64,000 bases of DNA, taken from assembly GCA_037179385.1 (NCBI GenBank), contig CM074189.1:21029020-21093019 (forward strand). Direction: 5' to 3'. How positions within the stretch are numbered: the first letter of the stretch is position 1; each line of letters opens with the position of its first letter. The stretch comes from Holothuria scabra (taxonomy: Eukaryota > Echinodermata > Holothuroidea > Aspidochirotida > Holothuriidae). Shown piece after piece: positions 33,353 through 45,862 of the stretch. The translations under genes and the position numbers were made by a program. A model generated the notes under the pieces. The model ran no database searches and was not told where the DNA came from. It saw nothing but the letters and a program-made list of their open reading frames with translations.

Positions 33353-34914
33353 ATGTGGGTGTGTGCGTATGTGAGTGAGTATTCCTGAGTATTCCCGTTG
33401 TACACAGTTAGACTTAAGAACCGTGTATGACATTTATTTTATTCACTTTCCATTCACATATTTCTATCATGAGTATAAAAATTTTTTTACAATAAATCGG
33501 ACATGCTTTCCACGAAAGGAGCAATTAGTGGTAAAGTCAACTCTACATTGAAAATCTTCAGACTTGAAAAAGGAAGAGCATCCCTAAGGTTCGCCTCGGG
33601 AAACTTTAGTTAGGCGAAAGCACTTCTCACTTCCCGCAGATTACATGAACGTTTACTATAACATGTTCATTATTTATAAAGGAAGTTTTCAATTAGTTTG
33701 AACGTAATGTTTGAGTTGAACAAAAGCATGACCTTCAGGCTTTTTCACAAAATGTCCAGGGAGAAGAATATTTTCATGGCAACTTCAAGGTCTCCTTGTG
33801 TAACATAAAAGTTCAGCGTGGTTTAGAGAAACTCTTCAATCTCAACATTCCTTTCATCACCCTTGCTCCTAAACATGCCGAACTATGTCAATCAGGCCTT
33901 TAAATCCCCGACCCACTAATAGTTGGTACTCCGAAGTTAAAAATAATTAGAGATATTGAAGCGATATGTTAACTTTTGCACAGCCTAATCTACATCAGAA
34001 TTCAAACTCTTGGCAAGAATTGACAACTCACCGGGAGGTGTCGAAATTCTTCATAAACTAAAAGAGAAGCGAGAATCGCTGGCGGTATTTTTTGAAAACA
34101 GGCTTGAGTGCTCATGTTATTGCTAAAGGCTTATGTATTGTCATCAGTTTGACTGAAGCATTTGGTTTCAGTTGTTCTTTAAGTTCTTTGGCAAAAAGGA
34201 GCCACTCTTTGTTAGCGCAGATGTCTTACAGAAACTTCAAACATACCTGAAGGATATATGAACACATCGCATAGACTTGCTGCAAGACCTTTTTGCCTTC
34301 ATAGTATGGCATTTTTTAAGTTTGACTTGGTATTTCGTATTAACGTTCTGAAAGTAGATCAAATTGAAGGAAGACATCAGAGACCAGCATTATATCGAGG
34401 TAGGCCACAATGGTTTTTTTTTTTTAAATTTTGCATGAATTAGACATTTTAACAGTGCCAGTGGTAATGTCACTTAAAAATAAAATCAACATAACATAAT
34501 TTAGAATTTAAAACCGAACGAAACGTAGGTATGAAGGACGTTCCGTTTCGCAGTTTCTTATGGACGTCATAAACACCAAAATTATTTGGCTGTCTTCGAG
34601 GTGATCTTGTAGGGATTTAAAGAAATGTTAAGTATGAATTTTTATTCAAAAAGAGTAAAAGAATATGTTTTCCTTTATTTTTAGTTTTCATTAGGGCAAC
34701 CTCGATTAAACCTAATGATAGTAATTGACTTAAGGTTAACATATGTAAATGTTCTTGCCTTAAATTAGTCAATAATACGAGGACAATATCTTTATCTGCA
34801 TTCAGGTTAATGAACACTAACACAGTTGTATAAGAATTGGTGACCTTGGAGGTTTGGGAGACAGGTTTTCCTTCAGAGTGAGAGGGGGAGGGATAAAACT
34901 TCGGAACCATGGTT
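33353..34914. other. No gene recognised
   Basis: Unique AT-rich DNA. A 97-codon minus-strand frame at 34617-34910 and a 61-codon plus-strand frame ending in poly-Phe at 34258-34443 are not convincing. Confidence 0.5.
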
Positions 34915-35062
34915 AAGTGAATTCAAAATTCAGTTTCAAGTCGAATTTTAGCCCAAATTGGGTGATGACCTACAGTTTTATCTGCCTTACTATTTGACCC
35001 AAGAATTTTAGCTGGTTGAATTTTGACCTTTTTTGGTCATACTGACGCAACTTAGTTTCACA
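34915..35062. repeat. Possible foldback relative of the TGACCC element
   Basis: CCCAAATTGGG, TTTGACCCAAGAATTT and TTTTGACCTTTTTTGGTCA recur, and the right end TTAGTTTCACAGTGCA resembles a worn TTTTACAGTGTA. The left end is unclear. Confidence 0.3.
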
Positions 35063-35141
35063 GTGCAAACATCCTTGAGGTGCCTGCAGCTATGTTAGTG
35101 TTTAGTGTTGCTTTCGTGTAGGGTTTTTTTCTTAACCGAAG

Positions 35142-35400
35142 CTTTACAGACAAATCCGCGCAGCTAGATATGAATGCAGCCATGAGTGGGGTTCGACATC
35201 CTTTAATCGTCTTAATATTTATGGTCTACATGCAATTCTAGACCCCATATTTAGCGAAATTGAGGAAAACAGGTATTTTTGGGTATAAGCATCTATGATA
35301 TATGTAAGTCAAGAATTTATAAGATTAAAGCTGGTGGACTCCAGTTATGGCCAACTAAACAAAATCATCACTTGACTGCTCGAATTCGTCTACACAAAAC
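35142..35400 (+). mobile_element. MITE family D, diverged copy
   Basis: CAGACAAATCCGCGCAGC to GAATTCGTCTACACA. It shares GAGTGGGGTTCGACATCC, CTACATGCAATTCTAGACCC, AGCGAAATTGAGG and CCAGTTATGGCCAACT with the other copies. It provides the empty-site comparison for the insertion at 15.88 kb. Confidence 0.65.
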
Positions 35401-35554
35401 CTACAGTGATTGTTGAGTTTCTAGTGTACAAGTCTTAGTCGGCTAGGTTTGCGTTTTCCCTTGAACATGTTATTGGTATGTTTGTATTGCATTTTGTAAC
35501 GACATCGCTAGTATTTCCATTATGAATACGGGATAAGGGCTTGGGAGGTGTATT

Positions 35555-35660
35555 TTCCAGCTACAGTCTGAGAGGCATTTTAGCCAAAAAAAAAAAAAAA
35601 TCATACGACTTGCGCCATATGGTGGCGCTACGCTGAGATTATCTCTCCATAGGTTTCGTC
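35555..35660 (+). repeat. Fragment of the GC-rich element group
   Basis: GAGAGGCATTTTAGCC, an A-run, CGACTTGCGCCATATGGTGG and CGCTACGCTGAGATTAT match the order of GTTTCTAAAACC, CTCCGCGCCAACCGATGGTGG and CGCTCCGCTTAGA at 22.16-22.25 kb. Confidence 0.5.
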
Positions 35661-36563
35661 AATCCTTGACAAATGTCTAACTCCCAAGACGGGGAAAGTT
35701 AGAGAAAATGTATGTCAAATTTGCTAACCAGGACGAAAGACATACCGATACGTGTTTCGAGTGATGGCTATTGTGAACTATAAGACACAACAACGAATGG
35801 AGAAACTTTCCTTTTCCGTTTGACTGAAATATAAACGTATGGTAATCGTTCATCAATCTATGCAAAGTGGGTCGTTTTATGTAGAGATGGGAGTTAATGA
35901 GATTTCCACATATTAAGCAGAATAACATACTGTTTCACCTGTTCTTTGATCTCTGAAAGCTTTGTGCAATATAAAAGTCCCTGACTTTCACTTCAGTGAG
36001 AGTAAGTTATCGCCCAAATGCGTTCCTTTCCACTTAAATATACTCATATCTAACTATTATCGACAAAGGAAATTGTCAGGATCGATGCTATTATTGAACA
36101 CTCGACGTTTTTTCCCTCAGCGCATTTGTCACAAATTGCTACATTTTTTATATCTGTATTTCCACAAAGCTAAGTGCTTTTCCTTCATACATCTGGTCAT
36201 CTTGACGCTTCGAGTGTAATCCGTGCATTACTCGTGTAAGTAAAGATTTTTGTTTATATGCAAATGACGCAATTCGCAAAAGTTGATGGTAAAAATGATT
36301 TCAGAGCATCCATGGAATGATGGAAATATGTAAAACTTGGTTCCCTATAAGTAGAGACAAATGTCAGTGTTGAAAACTTAAAAGGAGTGTGCTGTCATGG
36401 GAAGGAATTTTAGCCCTTAAAAGAGTTTAAAAGGTCTGCCTAATCTCAGTCTACTATATACACTTGCGTAGTTTACTAAATAACACAAATATAAGAAGTT
36501 TGGTGGAAAATTTCAAGTATGGTGAAGATTTTTGCCTACGGAGATTTAAAGGCTAGAGCATTT
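35661..36563. other. No gene recognised
   Basis: Overlapping anonymous frames only (83 codons minus at 35677-35928, 85 codons plus at 35962-36219). No repeat recognised. Confidence 0.5.
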
Positions 36564-37146
36564 TGTCTTACAGTGTACCTCAAGTCAAGAAATCTAAAAA
36601 TACACATTAAAGAGCATGAAAAGTGAATTCTAACAGTCCAACCCTATCTTCAGCAGACAGTCTTGAGCTCAGATATAAAATGTTGAAGTTTATTTACTTA
36701 ACACAAATTGGTCCATTGCGCAATAATTTGTGACTTTCTTGTTGTACAACTCAAATTTTCTGCTTTGTTTCCCTTTAAAACTGAAAATTTTTTCATGACC
36801 TTGAACACTTTCTGTTTTCTTGCATGGCATGTTGCACAGAGAGGGCTAAATTAATTACATCACCCAAAAATAGCAAGAGTGCTATCACACCTTGGTACAA
36901 GGTGCAGTAGCTTTCCAAAAAACACAAAGAAATACAAAGATTGTAATTTGAGTAGTACAAGAATGACACCACAAATTCACAAATTATTGCGAAATGTACC
37001 ATTTAAAGTTGAGTGAATAAATTTCAACAATTTTTATATCAGCTGAGGAATGTCCTATTTAGATGTGAGTTGGACTGTAGGAATATATTTTTCATGGTTT
37101 TTAATATATATTTTTGAATTTTTTGACTTGAGGTACACTTTAAAAG
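36564..37146 (+). mobile_element. MITE with GTGTACCTCAAGTCA inverted ends, full copy
   Basis: The left end CAGTGTACCTCAAGTCAAGAAATC pairs with the right end TTTTTTGACTTGAGGTACACTTT, giving terminal inverted repeats of about 30 bp with some mismatches. The element is about 580 bp with no credible ORF. Internal parts recur at 32.85 kb (left part, same orientation) and 43.4 kb (middle part, inverted), so the family has at least three copies here. Superfamily not determined; target duplication not clear. Confidence 0.8.
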
Positions 37147-37948
37147 GGAAAACAGAACTACAATTTATTTATCAACCTATGAGTCTTTGTCTAAAAGTTT
37201 TAGCATACATGACATTCAGCAGAGAAAAATATGATGACTTAAAATAATTTATTTCACAGATGTATCTATATTTTTCTGCTATCATGTCATAAGATTTTAT
37301 CGATTAAAAATGAAATAAAAAGTTTGAGCACCAAATAGACGAAATCTACGGCTGCTAAAATGACATCCGTAATATCTAAAACTCAAATATTAACCAACAG
37401 GAAGTAACTATTATAGAGAAAATGTCGAAATTTTTATGACGTTTGTAAGAAATGAACAAAATCAAAACTTCAAAATCTGGCACCTTGGCCAATAAAATCC
37501 TGACATAATCAAATAATTTCACTCAAAGCGTTTTGCTTTTGTATCAACATTTCGTACTTTCACTTTGTTTCACACCTAAAAGAACACGTTCTTTATTTAC
37601 CTTTCTTAAGCAAAATTTATTTTATTTTATTTTTATATTATTGACGACCCTGTCATTCATGAGTCATGTTCCTTTGGTGTTAAATATTTGACAAATCATA
37701 TTGAGGTAAATATTGATCTTTCTTGCTACGTTTTGTCAATAATTCTGTCACATTTTCAGCCGTCTTCTGATAAAGCTGAAGAACGGCTCTTCAACGGCTC
37801 AACAATTTGATCAATGTAAGCAGTGTTGCATAAAATCTCAAGTGTTGTCTAGCGCCCTCTCTAGTTCACTCCGGTTTATCGAGTTCGAGTTGAAGTTCAT
37901 TTCTACGGTTAAATACACAGTAAACACACCATTTACACTTGCCTTTGC
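37147..37948. other. No gene recognised
   Basis: Unique AT-rich sequence. An 86-codon frame at 37842-38102 runs into the foldback element and is anonymous. Confidence 0.5.
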
Positions 37949-38112
37949 CAATGTTCTCGAGGTTCAATGTTCCCGAATATTGGGAATATTCGCACTTCTG
38001 GGAACATCGAAGCGCGGGAATAGCGAAACTTATGATCATTGTCAAATCATCGAGATAAAGGAAAACGAGGAACGTAGAACCTTGGAAACATTGAACCCCT
38101 AGAACATCGGGT
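37949..38112. repeat. Short foldback element with inner hairpin
   Basis: ATGTTCTCGAGGTTCAATGTT at the left (from 37951) pairs with AACATTGAACCCCTAGAACAT at the right (to 38107), with two or three mismatches. Just inside the left arm lies a second hairpin, CGAATATT-GGG-AATATTCG. The remaining interior has CGAAGCGCGGG and TAGCGAAAC. Only this copy was seen, so its mobility is unproven. Confidence 0.65.
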
Positions 38113-38297
38113 AGACCCCCATTTACACAAGGTGGTGGGGGATTATGGAGGAAGAGAATCTTATGAGAGGATCCCCCTTAGCAAAAACAAGTAATGACAA
38201 AATAACACAGCCGCAAAAGAAAGAAAGAAAACCCAAAACTATGTTTTGTAAGATTGTCAAAACTAGCTGGAAGATAAAGCACATTGAAATTGGATAA

Positions 38298-38595
38298 ATG
38301 CCCAATTTTCTCATCCCAAACAGTACCAATTCTCCTAACCTTCTAAATTAAGCCCCTCCCCCAATTGTCTGAAATTCACCCTCATCCAGATACAATCTCA
38401 TTTTATTGCTTCAGGGTAAATATAGAAAGCTCAATGTGTATAATCAAAACAATATCAGAACAGTTCGTGCTCTGTGCTATAAGTTTTGGTACTCTGCATT
38501 GTTTGAATTAGCAGTCAATCAAAACGCTGAGCCAATTGAGTGTTTCTGTTACCCTTTACTAAAAGTGTAGTTTGGGGTGAGAGGATTGTTCCTCT
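38298..38595 (+). mobile_element. Harbinger-like MITE, copy b
   Basis: CTCATCCCAAACAGTACCAA at the left, GTTTGGGGTGAGAGGATTG at the right, and internal TCATCCAGATACAATCTC and GAATTAGCAGTCAATCAAAA match copies a and c. The outermost bases are eroded. Confidence 0.75.
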
Positions 38596-40628
38596 TAGGT
38601 CGCAAAATGACACTTGTAGTCAAAGTATTTCACCCCGACCTTCATAGCTAGGTGGGCAATGGTATTTTTAACCTTTGATGCAATTTCAGAACGCGGGAGT
38701 TATGAGAAATTCGAAAATGGAGAGAATAATCATGATTTATTTGGATTAGGATTATCAGTGAATGCATTTTACAGATATGGGACATACCCTCGTCATACTA
38801 ATGCTACAAATTTTCAGTATGAGATGAAAAAAAAACCTCGAACGAAGATCTGTTTTTAATTGACCGGGGTAAGGATGTGTTGAGCATTTTTAATTTTAAT
38901 ACCCGATACTTTAAGTAAGGTGTTTGAGTACTTTTTGTATGTTTAAGGCTATAGCTTTTAGCAAAAAAATGTTGTCAGGTTTTACTTATTATTCGAAATG
39001 CGTGTATGTGCCGGTTGAGGAAGGGGTCCTCTCCTTTTGGGCTTTTTCGTAGGCGTCGCCCTTTTTTGAGGGGATTTGCTTTCTTGCAACGAGGCATATC
39101 TTAACAATCCAGTGGGGATATGAAGCTCTGTAGTGCACTGGGCTTGTGTGAAGGAGATAGTGTTGAAAGCAGTAAAACGTAAAATGCGGGGATGTGACCG
39201 TCAAACGATGGCATATGTTCCAGGCGTAACTTGTTATTTGACCTAAATAAGCACCAAGGAGCATTTGACAGTATTGATTAGGGAATACAACGACAAAAAT
39301 CTTTCATTGGACAATTGAGAATTTTCGAGACGTTCTACCTTATCTCAGTCAAACATAAGTTGTAAGGAAAAGGTAGAGCTTAGACTCTAAAGGGAAAGAG
39401 CAGTCGCCAAAAATTATTTTAAAGCAAGAATTGAAATCGGAATTTTTCTTCATTTTTCTTCGAGGTATCCCTCATAATAATTTTATTTGAACTTTAATAA
39501 AGAATATACCACCATTGATTGCTCCTAGAAAAACTATTGTCAGTGACTCCCATGAGTCAATCACGAAACACGAAAGACTACAACACTTATCCAAATTGAG
39601 GTGCCTTCATTTCCCCTTTAAGAGGGTCCATTCGTATTAAACCGAAGGCTTTTTGTGGTGGAAGTAACGAATAAGTGTGCATTCCGCTTTCTCCATGCAG
39701 TGACAATCTCACAAAGCCTGTCTATATTCTCTTTAAAAAGGACGTAGCGAGAACAAGTCATTTCGAAATATCAAAAGGGTATCTATAAAATTGTGACGTT
39801 GGAACCCAACGCCTCTCAAAGCGTCTGCATCCCTGACTCTTTTGGTCTATACCGACGTTCAGAAATCATTTGCGCATTAATAGTCGAGTTAACAAGAAGT
39901 GTGCCATCAAGAAAGCCTAATATGAAGGGATATTGAGCCAACGGACCCGTTAGAAAGGTTTGCCAATAAAAAATGAAAAACAGGAGAAAGTTTTAAGCAT
40001 CAGATGAAGAGGACCGCATGGATGAATACCTCTCTGTTACTTACCGTATTTAAACTAAAATTGCATTTGTTTCCCGCCTCAGTTTCCGTTTTGCGTGCAT
40101 AATATGATATCGTTTAAGTTTCTATAAGGGTATACACATTATCATATACCATGCACTTAAGACTGTATAACTATGTAACTTTAACTTTTGCTTATGATCA
40201 TTTTCAAGAATTATCATTTTAAAAACCACGTCATATGAAACATATCAATGTAAAAATGCTTCACAATTTCATAAAAATGAGAAAATTTACAATATTTTAT
40301 TGGTGTGCTTTACAAGCATTGTCTATTCTATTTCCTGTTTGTTCGTATTCAAGTGGAATTCCGATGCTTCTCCATGTGCTTCCTGGTATGAATATAACTG
40401 GTATTGAACAGTCACCAAAGTTCATCTTCAATTTTAAAGGGGAAAATTCAGCCATCAAATCCAGCCAACTTGAACTAGAGTAGTAGTATATCCTATTCTA
40501 TGAATTACTCTTGAGAATCATGTGGCAATATACTTTCCCCTCAGTTGTGAAATTTACTACGAGTAACTGCTTGGTGTGCCTTCAACATGCAATTTTTATC
40601 TTGAAATACCATGTTTGTACTCGGAACA
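38596..40628. other. No gene recognised
   Basis: About 2 kb of unique-looking DNA. Frames of 91 (38989-39264, minus) and 82 codons (40235-40483, plus) lack domains. Confidence 0.5.
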
Positions 40629-40783
40629 GGGGCGGATCCAAGGGGCGGGAGGGGCTTTTACGACCCCAGCCCTCCCTACTCGCCGCAACAATGAAATATA
40701 CGGGAAATCAGGGGTACAACTCCCTCACACCCTTGCTCTCTCTTAAGTCAGCCGCCCTTTTTGGAATGTCTGAATTCGCACCC
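40629..40783 (+). mobile_element. Short MITE with GGGGCGGATCCA end
   Basis: GGGGCGGATCCAAGGGGCGG at the left and GAATGTCTGAATTCGCACCCGC at the right form an imperfect inverted pair. The body (TTTTACGACCCCAGCCCTCC, CAACAATGAAATATACGGGA, GTACAACTCCCTCACA, TCTTAAGTCAGCCGCCC) is shared with 59138-59309. Confidence 0.65.
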
Positions 40784-41049
40784 GCGGAAGAAACATAATA
40801 AGAAGTTTGTCAAATTGAGTTTTTGTTTAAGAAACGGCTGGGGCGGGGAGGGAGGAGGGACTGGTTTTTCCCTTCAACTGCGTATTTGAATAATGAATTG
40901 GTTTTTGTTTATAATTATTCCGCAGCTGTTTTATTTCTGCTCAAGAAAGGGAAAACTGCATCTAAATAGCAAACTACCCTTTGGAGATCTTAACCTTTTA
41001 CGAGATATTGTTGTGCCCGTTACCAAACAAGGTACAGAAGGACGACAAA

Positions 41050-41880
41050 ATAAATTCCAGGGGGAATAGATTCCCGGGGGCAAAAAGATTCCCGGGGGAC
41101 AAATAGATTCCAGGAGACAAATAGATTCCAAGGGACAAATAGAATCCAAGGGACAAATAGATTCCCGAGGGACAAATAGATTCCCGGGGACAAATAGATT
41201 CCAGGGGACAAATAGATTCCAGGGGCAAATAGATTCCAGGGGACAAATAGATTCCCGGGGGCAAATAGATTCCAGGGAAAAATAGATTACAAGGGACAAA
41301 TGCATTCCCGGGGGCAAAGGGATTCCAGGGGACAAATAGATTCCAGGGGGCAAATAGATTCCAGAGGACAAATAGAATCCAAGGGACAAATAGATTCAGA
41401 GACGCGAACATGATTCCAGGAGACAAATAGATTCAAAGGGGCAAATTGGTTCCAGGGGAAAATACATCGCAGGGGTGAATAGATTCGGGGGCACGAATAC
41501 CAGGGCAAACAGATTCAAAGGAGGGGGTCGATTCTAGGCAGGGGAAATTATCGGGGGGGGGGGGCAAATGAAGGACGGCTGTAGGAAAAATATTTCAGGT
41601 AGTCAGGTGATAGATTCTAGGGGGAAATAGATTTTAGGAGACAAATAGATTCCAGGGGCTAATAAATTTCAGTAGGGCAATTCCAAAGATAAATAGATCC
41701 CTGTAGGCAAAGAGAATTCAAAGAGCATTCAAAATTCCAAAGAGCTTACAGATTTCAAAGGGAAAATGCATTCCATGGGACAAAGAGATTTCGAGGGGAG
41801 TAAATTCCAGGAAACAAATAGTTTTCAGGGAAAGAATGATTACTTAGGATATTTAGATTTCAGGGAGCAAAAATATTTTC
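41050..41880 (+). repeat. Minisatellite, about 18-bp unit (GGGGACAAATAGATTCCA)
   Basis: From 41050 to about 41450 nearly every 17-19 bp carries GATTCC(A/C)(G/A)GGG(A)CAAATA. To the right the units become irregular and fade by about 41880, interrupted by a G-run near 41552. Units of 18 bp stay in frame, and this produces minus-strand frames of 152 and 142 codons of Pro/Leu/Ser/Ile-rich text, which are not genes. Confidence 0.9.
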
Positions 41881-42745
41881 AACAGAGATAGATACTTACA
41901 GTACTTGCATAAAGGCCATATTTTTATCTTCAAGAAAGAAGGACGCTTTTTCCTAAAGCTGCAATCCCTGCCCTCTGCCACCCTTGGCTGGTTGTTTATT
42001 TTTCGGAATATTTTGCATCACAGGAAACCTACCCCTTCTGGGCAAATTGAATTGCCAAAAACATTATGGTTAATTCGATCATTAATTTGTTCAACTATGA
42101 ACCGTCCAAAACTGTGGTAAAATTTTTGACCTAAACTATGGTCACAATTTTTTCATTTACGGTCAAATATTCCAATTTAAGTTTTCATTTAATTAGCATC
42201 TTTAGACCATTGCTCTATTTGCCCAAAATTGAGTCGGTAAAGAAAGTGCTTTAAAGGGCTTTGTTTATTAATTTATATGCCTTTGAGAAGTTTAGATAGC
42301 TCACCCCAAATCGAGTCAAACGGTACGACTCATAGCTAACTTGAAATTTTTAAAAAGCATTTTCTGTGCACTTACCACATATGTTCATAAAAAATTTAAA
42401 ATGAATTCCTTCATTAGCGATGAGAAACCAGTTTCTCATATTTATTAGGGTGTTCTCGCTAAAACCACTCTTTGGCATCGGCTGGCAAAGAGCATGCGCA
42501 AGAACACATTCGTGCACCATGTTGGGGTTGCGTGTTAGCACTTGTATGATTACACGCAGACAGGGGGCGAACTGGAATCTACCTTTCATACTGACAATAG
42601 TGTAAACGCGTTTTACCAACCCCTTTGAAGTCCGGCCGCAACGGCATTTTTTGTGCTCAAATGAGTCCATGAGAGGTACAACTACAGACGTGTTTAGTGT
42701 TACAAAGAAGTGATATCGCCATCCCTTCTATATGTCAAATAGGTT
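41881..42745. other. No gene recognised
   Basis: Unique-looking. A 106-codon minus-strand frame at 42350-42670, overlapped by a 61-codon plus-strand frame, has no recognisable domain. Confidence 0.5.
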
Positions 42746-42748
42746 TTA

Positions 42749-43045
42749 AGGCCCAGTTCTCTCACCCCAAACAGTATCAATGCTCCCAACCTTCTTATTT
42801 AAGCCCCTCCCACAATTGTTTGAAATTCATGCTCATCCAGATACAATCTCAGTTTATTGCTTCAATGCGAGTAAAGAAAAACTCAATTTATATAACCAAA
42901 ACACTCTCAGTAACGTTCATGCTATGTAATATAAGCTTTGGTTCTCTACATTGTTTGAATTAGCTGTCAATCAAAGACCAGAACCAATTGAGAATTTTGG
43001 TACCCCCGTACCAAAATTTTAGTTTGGGGTGAGAGGTTTTGCCCT
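42749..43045 (+). mobile_element. Harbinger-like MITE, copy c
   Basis: AGGCCCAGTTCTCTCACCCC at the left and GGGGTGAGAGGTTTTGCCCT at the right, flanked by TTA at 42746-42748 and 43046-43048. The body is collinear with copy a; the last part reads GAATTTTGGTACCCCCGTAC, as in the nested copy at 48.2 kb. Confidence 0.85.
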
Positions 43046-43399
43046 TTAAATGGGTTGCATTTTCAAGTCCAAAAAGTTGTGATGTAAATTTTTAGGCGTT
43101 TCTCTCCATGAGTGTAATCGCAACTTGTCTCTTCTTCCAGGAAAACAGCATCCGTCAAAACTGCTTAATTATACATTTCCTTAATCTTGAAGTACTGCAT
43201 TTTTTAATCTTGAAGGAACTGTCGGGAAGAAAACTTGGAAGTTTCTAAAAAGTTTTTCTCTTATAAGTAAAACGGTGCGCAACTGATGGAGCCCTGATTT
43301 ACATAACGTGTGCTTCAAATTTGCCACTGTGGCCATTTGCAGAGATAGTAAATGATGATATTTTTACTCAATTGAAAATGTTACAAAGCGCAATTATTT

Positions 43400-43645
43400 G
43401 TATGTAATTGTTGCTCTGCTTAAATTACAATCTTTGTATTTCTTTGTTTTTCTGAAAGTTCGAGTGCACTTTGCACAGAGGTAGGATAGCACTCTTTCTC
43501 TTATAAGATAATGTGATTAAGCACTCTCTATAAAACATGCTTATGCGAGAAAACAGGAAGCATTCAAGGTGGTTAAAACATTTTACTTTCAAAGCGAAAC
43601 AAAACAGGTAATGCGAGTTGTACCAAAAGAAAGTCACATGTCATG
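43400..43645 (-). mobile_element. MITE with GTGTACCTCA ends, internal part in reverse
   Basis: TTACAATCTTTGTATTTCTTTG, GATAGCACTCTTTC, GAAAACAGGAAGCATTCAAGG and GAGTTGTACCAAAAGAAAGTCAC are the inverse of 36730-36975. Both termini are missing. Confidence 0.65.
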
Positions 43646-44308
43646 TCTTCCTGCTAGCTAACAGAAGTAAGTAAACGTACCACACCGTCTCTGTATATTT
43701 GTGAACTCGATGATTACAATTTCCTGATAGCGCCTCATGACAAATTCCGACTCGGTTCTTTAAGCCACTCCGAAGCGTTTGCACTCGGTGTATATATAGG
43801 CCTAAATATAAGGCTGAAGTCGTTGGGTTCAAGAGCAAAACACAGACTGGCTTATTATGTTCAAATATGAAAGACATTGGAAACTATTCTGCATGAAACA
43901 GTCCGGTGTTTCCATACAGATAACAGTGTCATAGCTTATGGGTCGGGGAAGGGACCTCTGCCCCTGAGATTTCCAAACCGTATAAATCCACCAGTGTTTG
44001 AGGTATAGCTCTGCATAAAAAGTGTTTGGATTTTGTCTGTGTTACGACCCTGGAGAAAAATTTTGTTGAAAGGGCGTTGGTAATAAAATGAAATACATTT
44101 AAATGTGAGGTGCTTCATTATAACCACTCGTATTGTTCCATAAAACTGTTATAGCCTTTTACTGTATGTCCCACCCTCCGAAGACTGAAGGAAAACACAG
44201 TCGTTATGTTAATTCTTCTCTTCTGTACTATATCTACCGACATTGAGTTGAAATTTCCCTTCTCCTTTTGTGTTGAGAAATGTAATTGTTGTATCCCATC
44301 TTCGCTCC
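43646..44308. other. No gene recognised
   Basis: Unique-looking sequence; frames of 78 (43641-43877) and 63 codons (43936-44127), both minus, are anonymous. Confidence 0.5.
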
Positions 44309-44511
44309 AGACCGACTGCATGGTCTCGTGGTTAGAGCCTTGGTCTTGTTTCGGAAGGTCTGGGGTTTGACTCCTAGCCGGGCCACACCGAAGACTAAAA
44401 TGGAGCCTACTGCCATTATGTTAAGACAACTGGAAGAAAGGACTTTGCCGGCCTGCTTAAACCAATCGGTTAGAAATTTAGCCGTAAAACTCCATCTAAC
44501 TAACTTACTTA
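44309..44511 (+). repeat. tRNA-derived SINE, copy with a different head
   Basis: The head CATGGTCTCGTGGTTAGAGC is A-box-like and GGGGTTTGACTCCTAG B-box-like. The body AAAATGGAGCCTACTGCC, AACCAATCGGTTAGAAATTTAG and CGTAAAACTCCATCTAACTA follows. The head is clearly different from the tRNA-Glu head at 25.6 kb, and the middle (GCATAAGCAA...) is replaced by TTAAGACAACTGGAAG. A 125-codon frame over the element is an artefact. Confidence 0.75.
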
Positions 44512-45599
44512 CTATAGCTAACTTCCCAATTTTCATTGCAATACATGTGCTTGCGATCCCAAAACAAATATCATGGTATCTTTTTACTGCATTAGTGCAC
44601 CTGTTTTTCATCACATTTTATTCAGTTTTTCACCAGTTTCTATATATTTATTGCTTTAACTGAAATATATATACTCCAAATATGCACACGCATCTTTGGT
44701 ATTCATCTTGCGTGACTAGCACTCATTTGATCCTGTGGTGTTCGTTATGTAATGCAAACTTATACTTCAACCAAAGTGCTCTAATTACAAACCGAAATCC
44801 CATTACGAAGAAACACAAAGTTCTTCATAAAGTTACAATTTCTGGGCCTTAGTTCCAGATAGTAATCAGATTTTCGTCTAAATGATGTCTTTGCGAACTG
44901 CAAACGTCTTTTCATTTCATCGCCGGAGTTCAAATATAGAATGATTTCGATTATTTCTGACGTGTTTGCTTTTCGACACATTCTGTTTTACGCCATTCCA
45001 TAAATCACACACAAGGCTTAGCGCATTTCGTGTCTGTCTTCTTTATTCTTCTTTTTGCAATCAAATAAAAATTGACTGTAATTACTTCGCGCTGGGAATT
45101 ACTTACCTCTCGGAAATCAAAGAGATCACTGGATTGTCAGTAACCCGATTACTCGGTTTAAAAACTGGTGACTTGTGTAGTTTGTGATAGTTTAACAAAG
45201 CAAGATTGACAGATAGCAAAACATATTTCGAGAATAAGGTGATGAAAATGAGATTAGCGACTTGCTTTTTCATCGGTGTTTGACCGAGAGAAATACTCTG
45301 TAACAATCTAATTGTGTAGGGACACTTAAGCGACGTGAGATTTTTAAGCGGGCCGAAAAAGCAATTCCAAGGTTGTATGTTCAACTGGGAAATGAGAAAT
45401 GTGCTTCAACACTTCTTTAATCAATTTTGTTTAGTCATAAAATAGAGCTTGCTTGGCTCAAATAATGTGATATATGAGTGTGGGTAAAATTTATAGTGCG
45501 AGGTACGGGAATCTTGTTGTGTGTAATTTGTTGTTGGAAATCAAAATATATAGAATGGTTGATGTGTATAGGGTGTGCGTGTTAAGAATGTAGCATATT
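44512..45599. other. No gene recognised
   Basis: Unique-looking DNA; opposed 73- and 93-codon frames around 44966-45384 overlap and lack domains. Confidence 0.5.
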
Positions 45600-45862
45600 T
45601 CTGGCCGAAAGATGTTACAATAGGGTCTCGACATGGCCAAAAAAACTTACTGAGGAGCGTGTTCGCACAATAGACAGTGAGGTTTATGGACGACGACAAC
45701 GGCATAGTCAACGGGGCCTATAAGAGGGCGTTCGCGTGGCCAAGTTATGTTGATGAAGGGTCTTGGCATAGTCAAATGGGGTTTGCGGCGGTGTTTGCAT
45801 GGTCAAATGGTGTAAATGTAGGGTGTTGATATTGGTCGAATGGGGGGGGGGGGGGGTGGAAT
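45600..45862 (+). repeat. Degenerate minisatellite, about 38-bp period
   Basis: TGGCATAGTCAAATGGGGTT, TTGCATGGTCAAATGGTGTA and TTGATATTGGTCGAATGGGG are successive diverged units. Weaker units precede them (CGACATGGCC, GGCATAGTCAACGGGG, CGTGGCCAAG). The tract ends in a G-run of about 15 at 45842-45856. Confidence 0.6.

Noticed and set aside
40931..41508. Minus-strand frames of 152, 142, 73 and 63 codons rich in Pro, Leu, Ser and Ile
   Set aside because: They are translations of the ~18-bp minisatellite in several frames; the unit length keeps every frame open.
44286..44663. 125- and 126-codon opposed frames
   Set aside because: Both cover the tRNA-derived SINE at 44.3 kb and have no domain.
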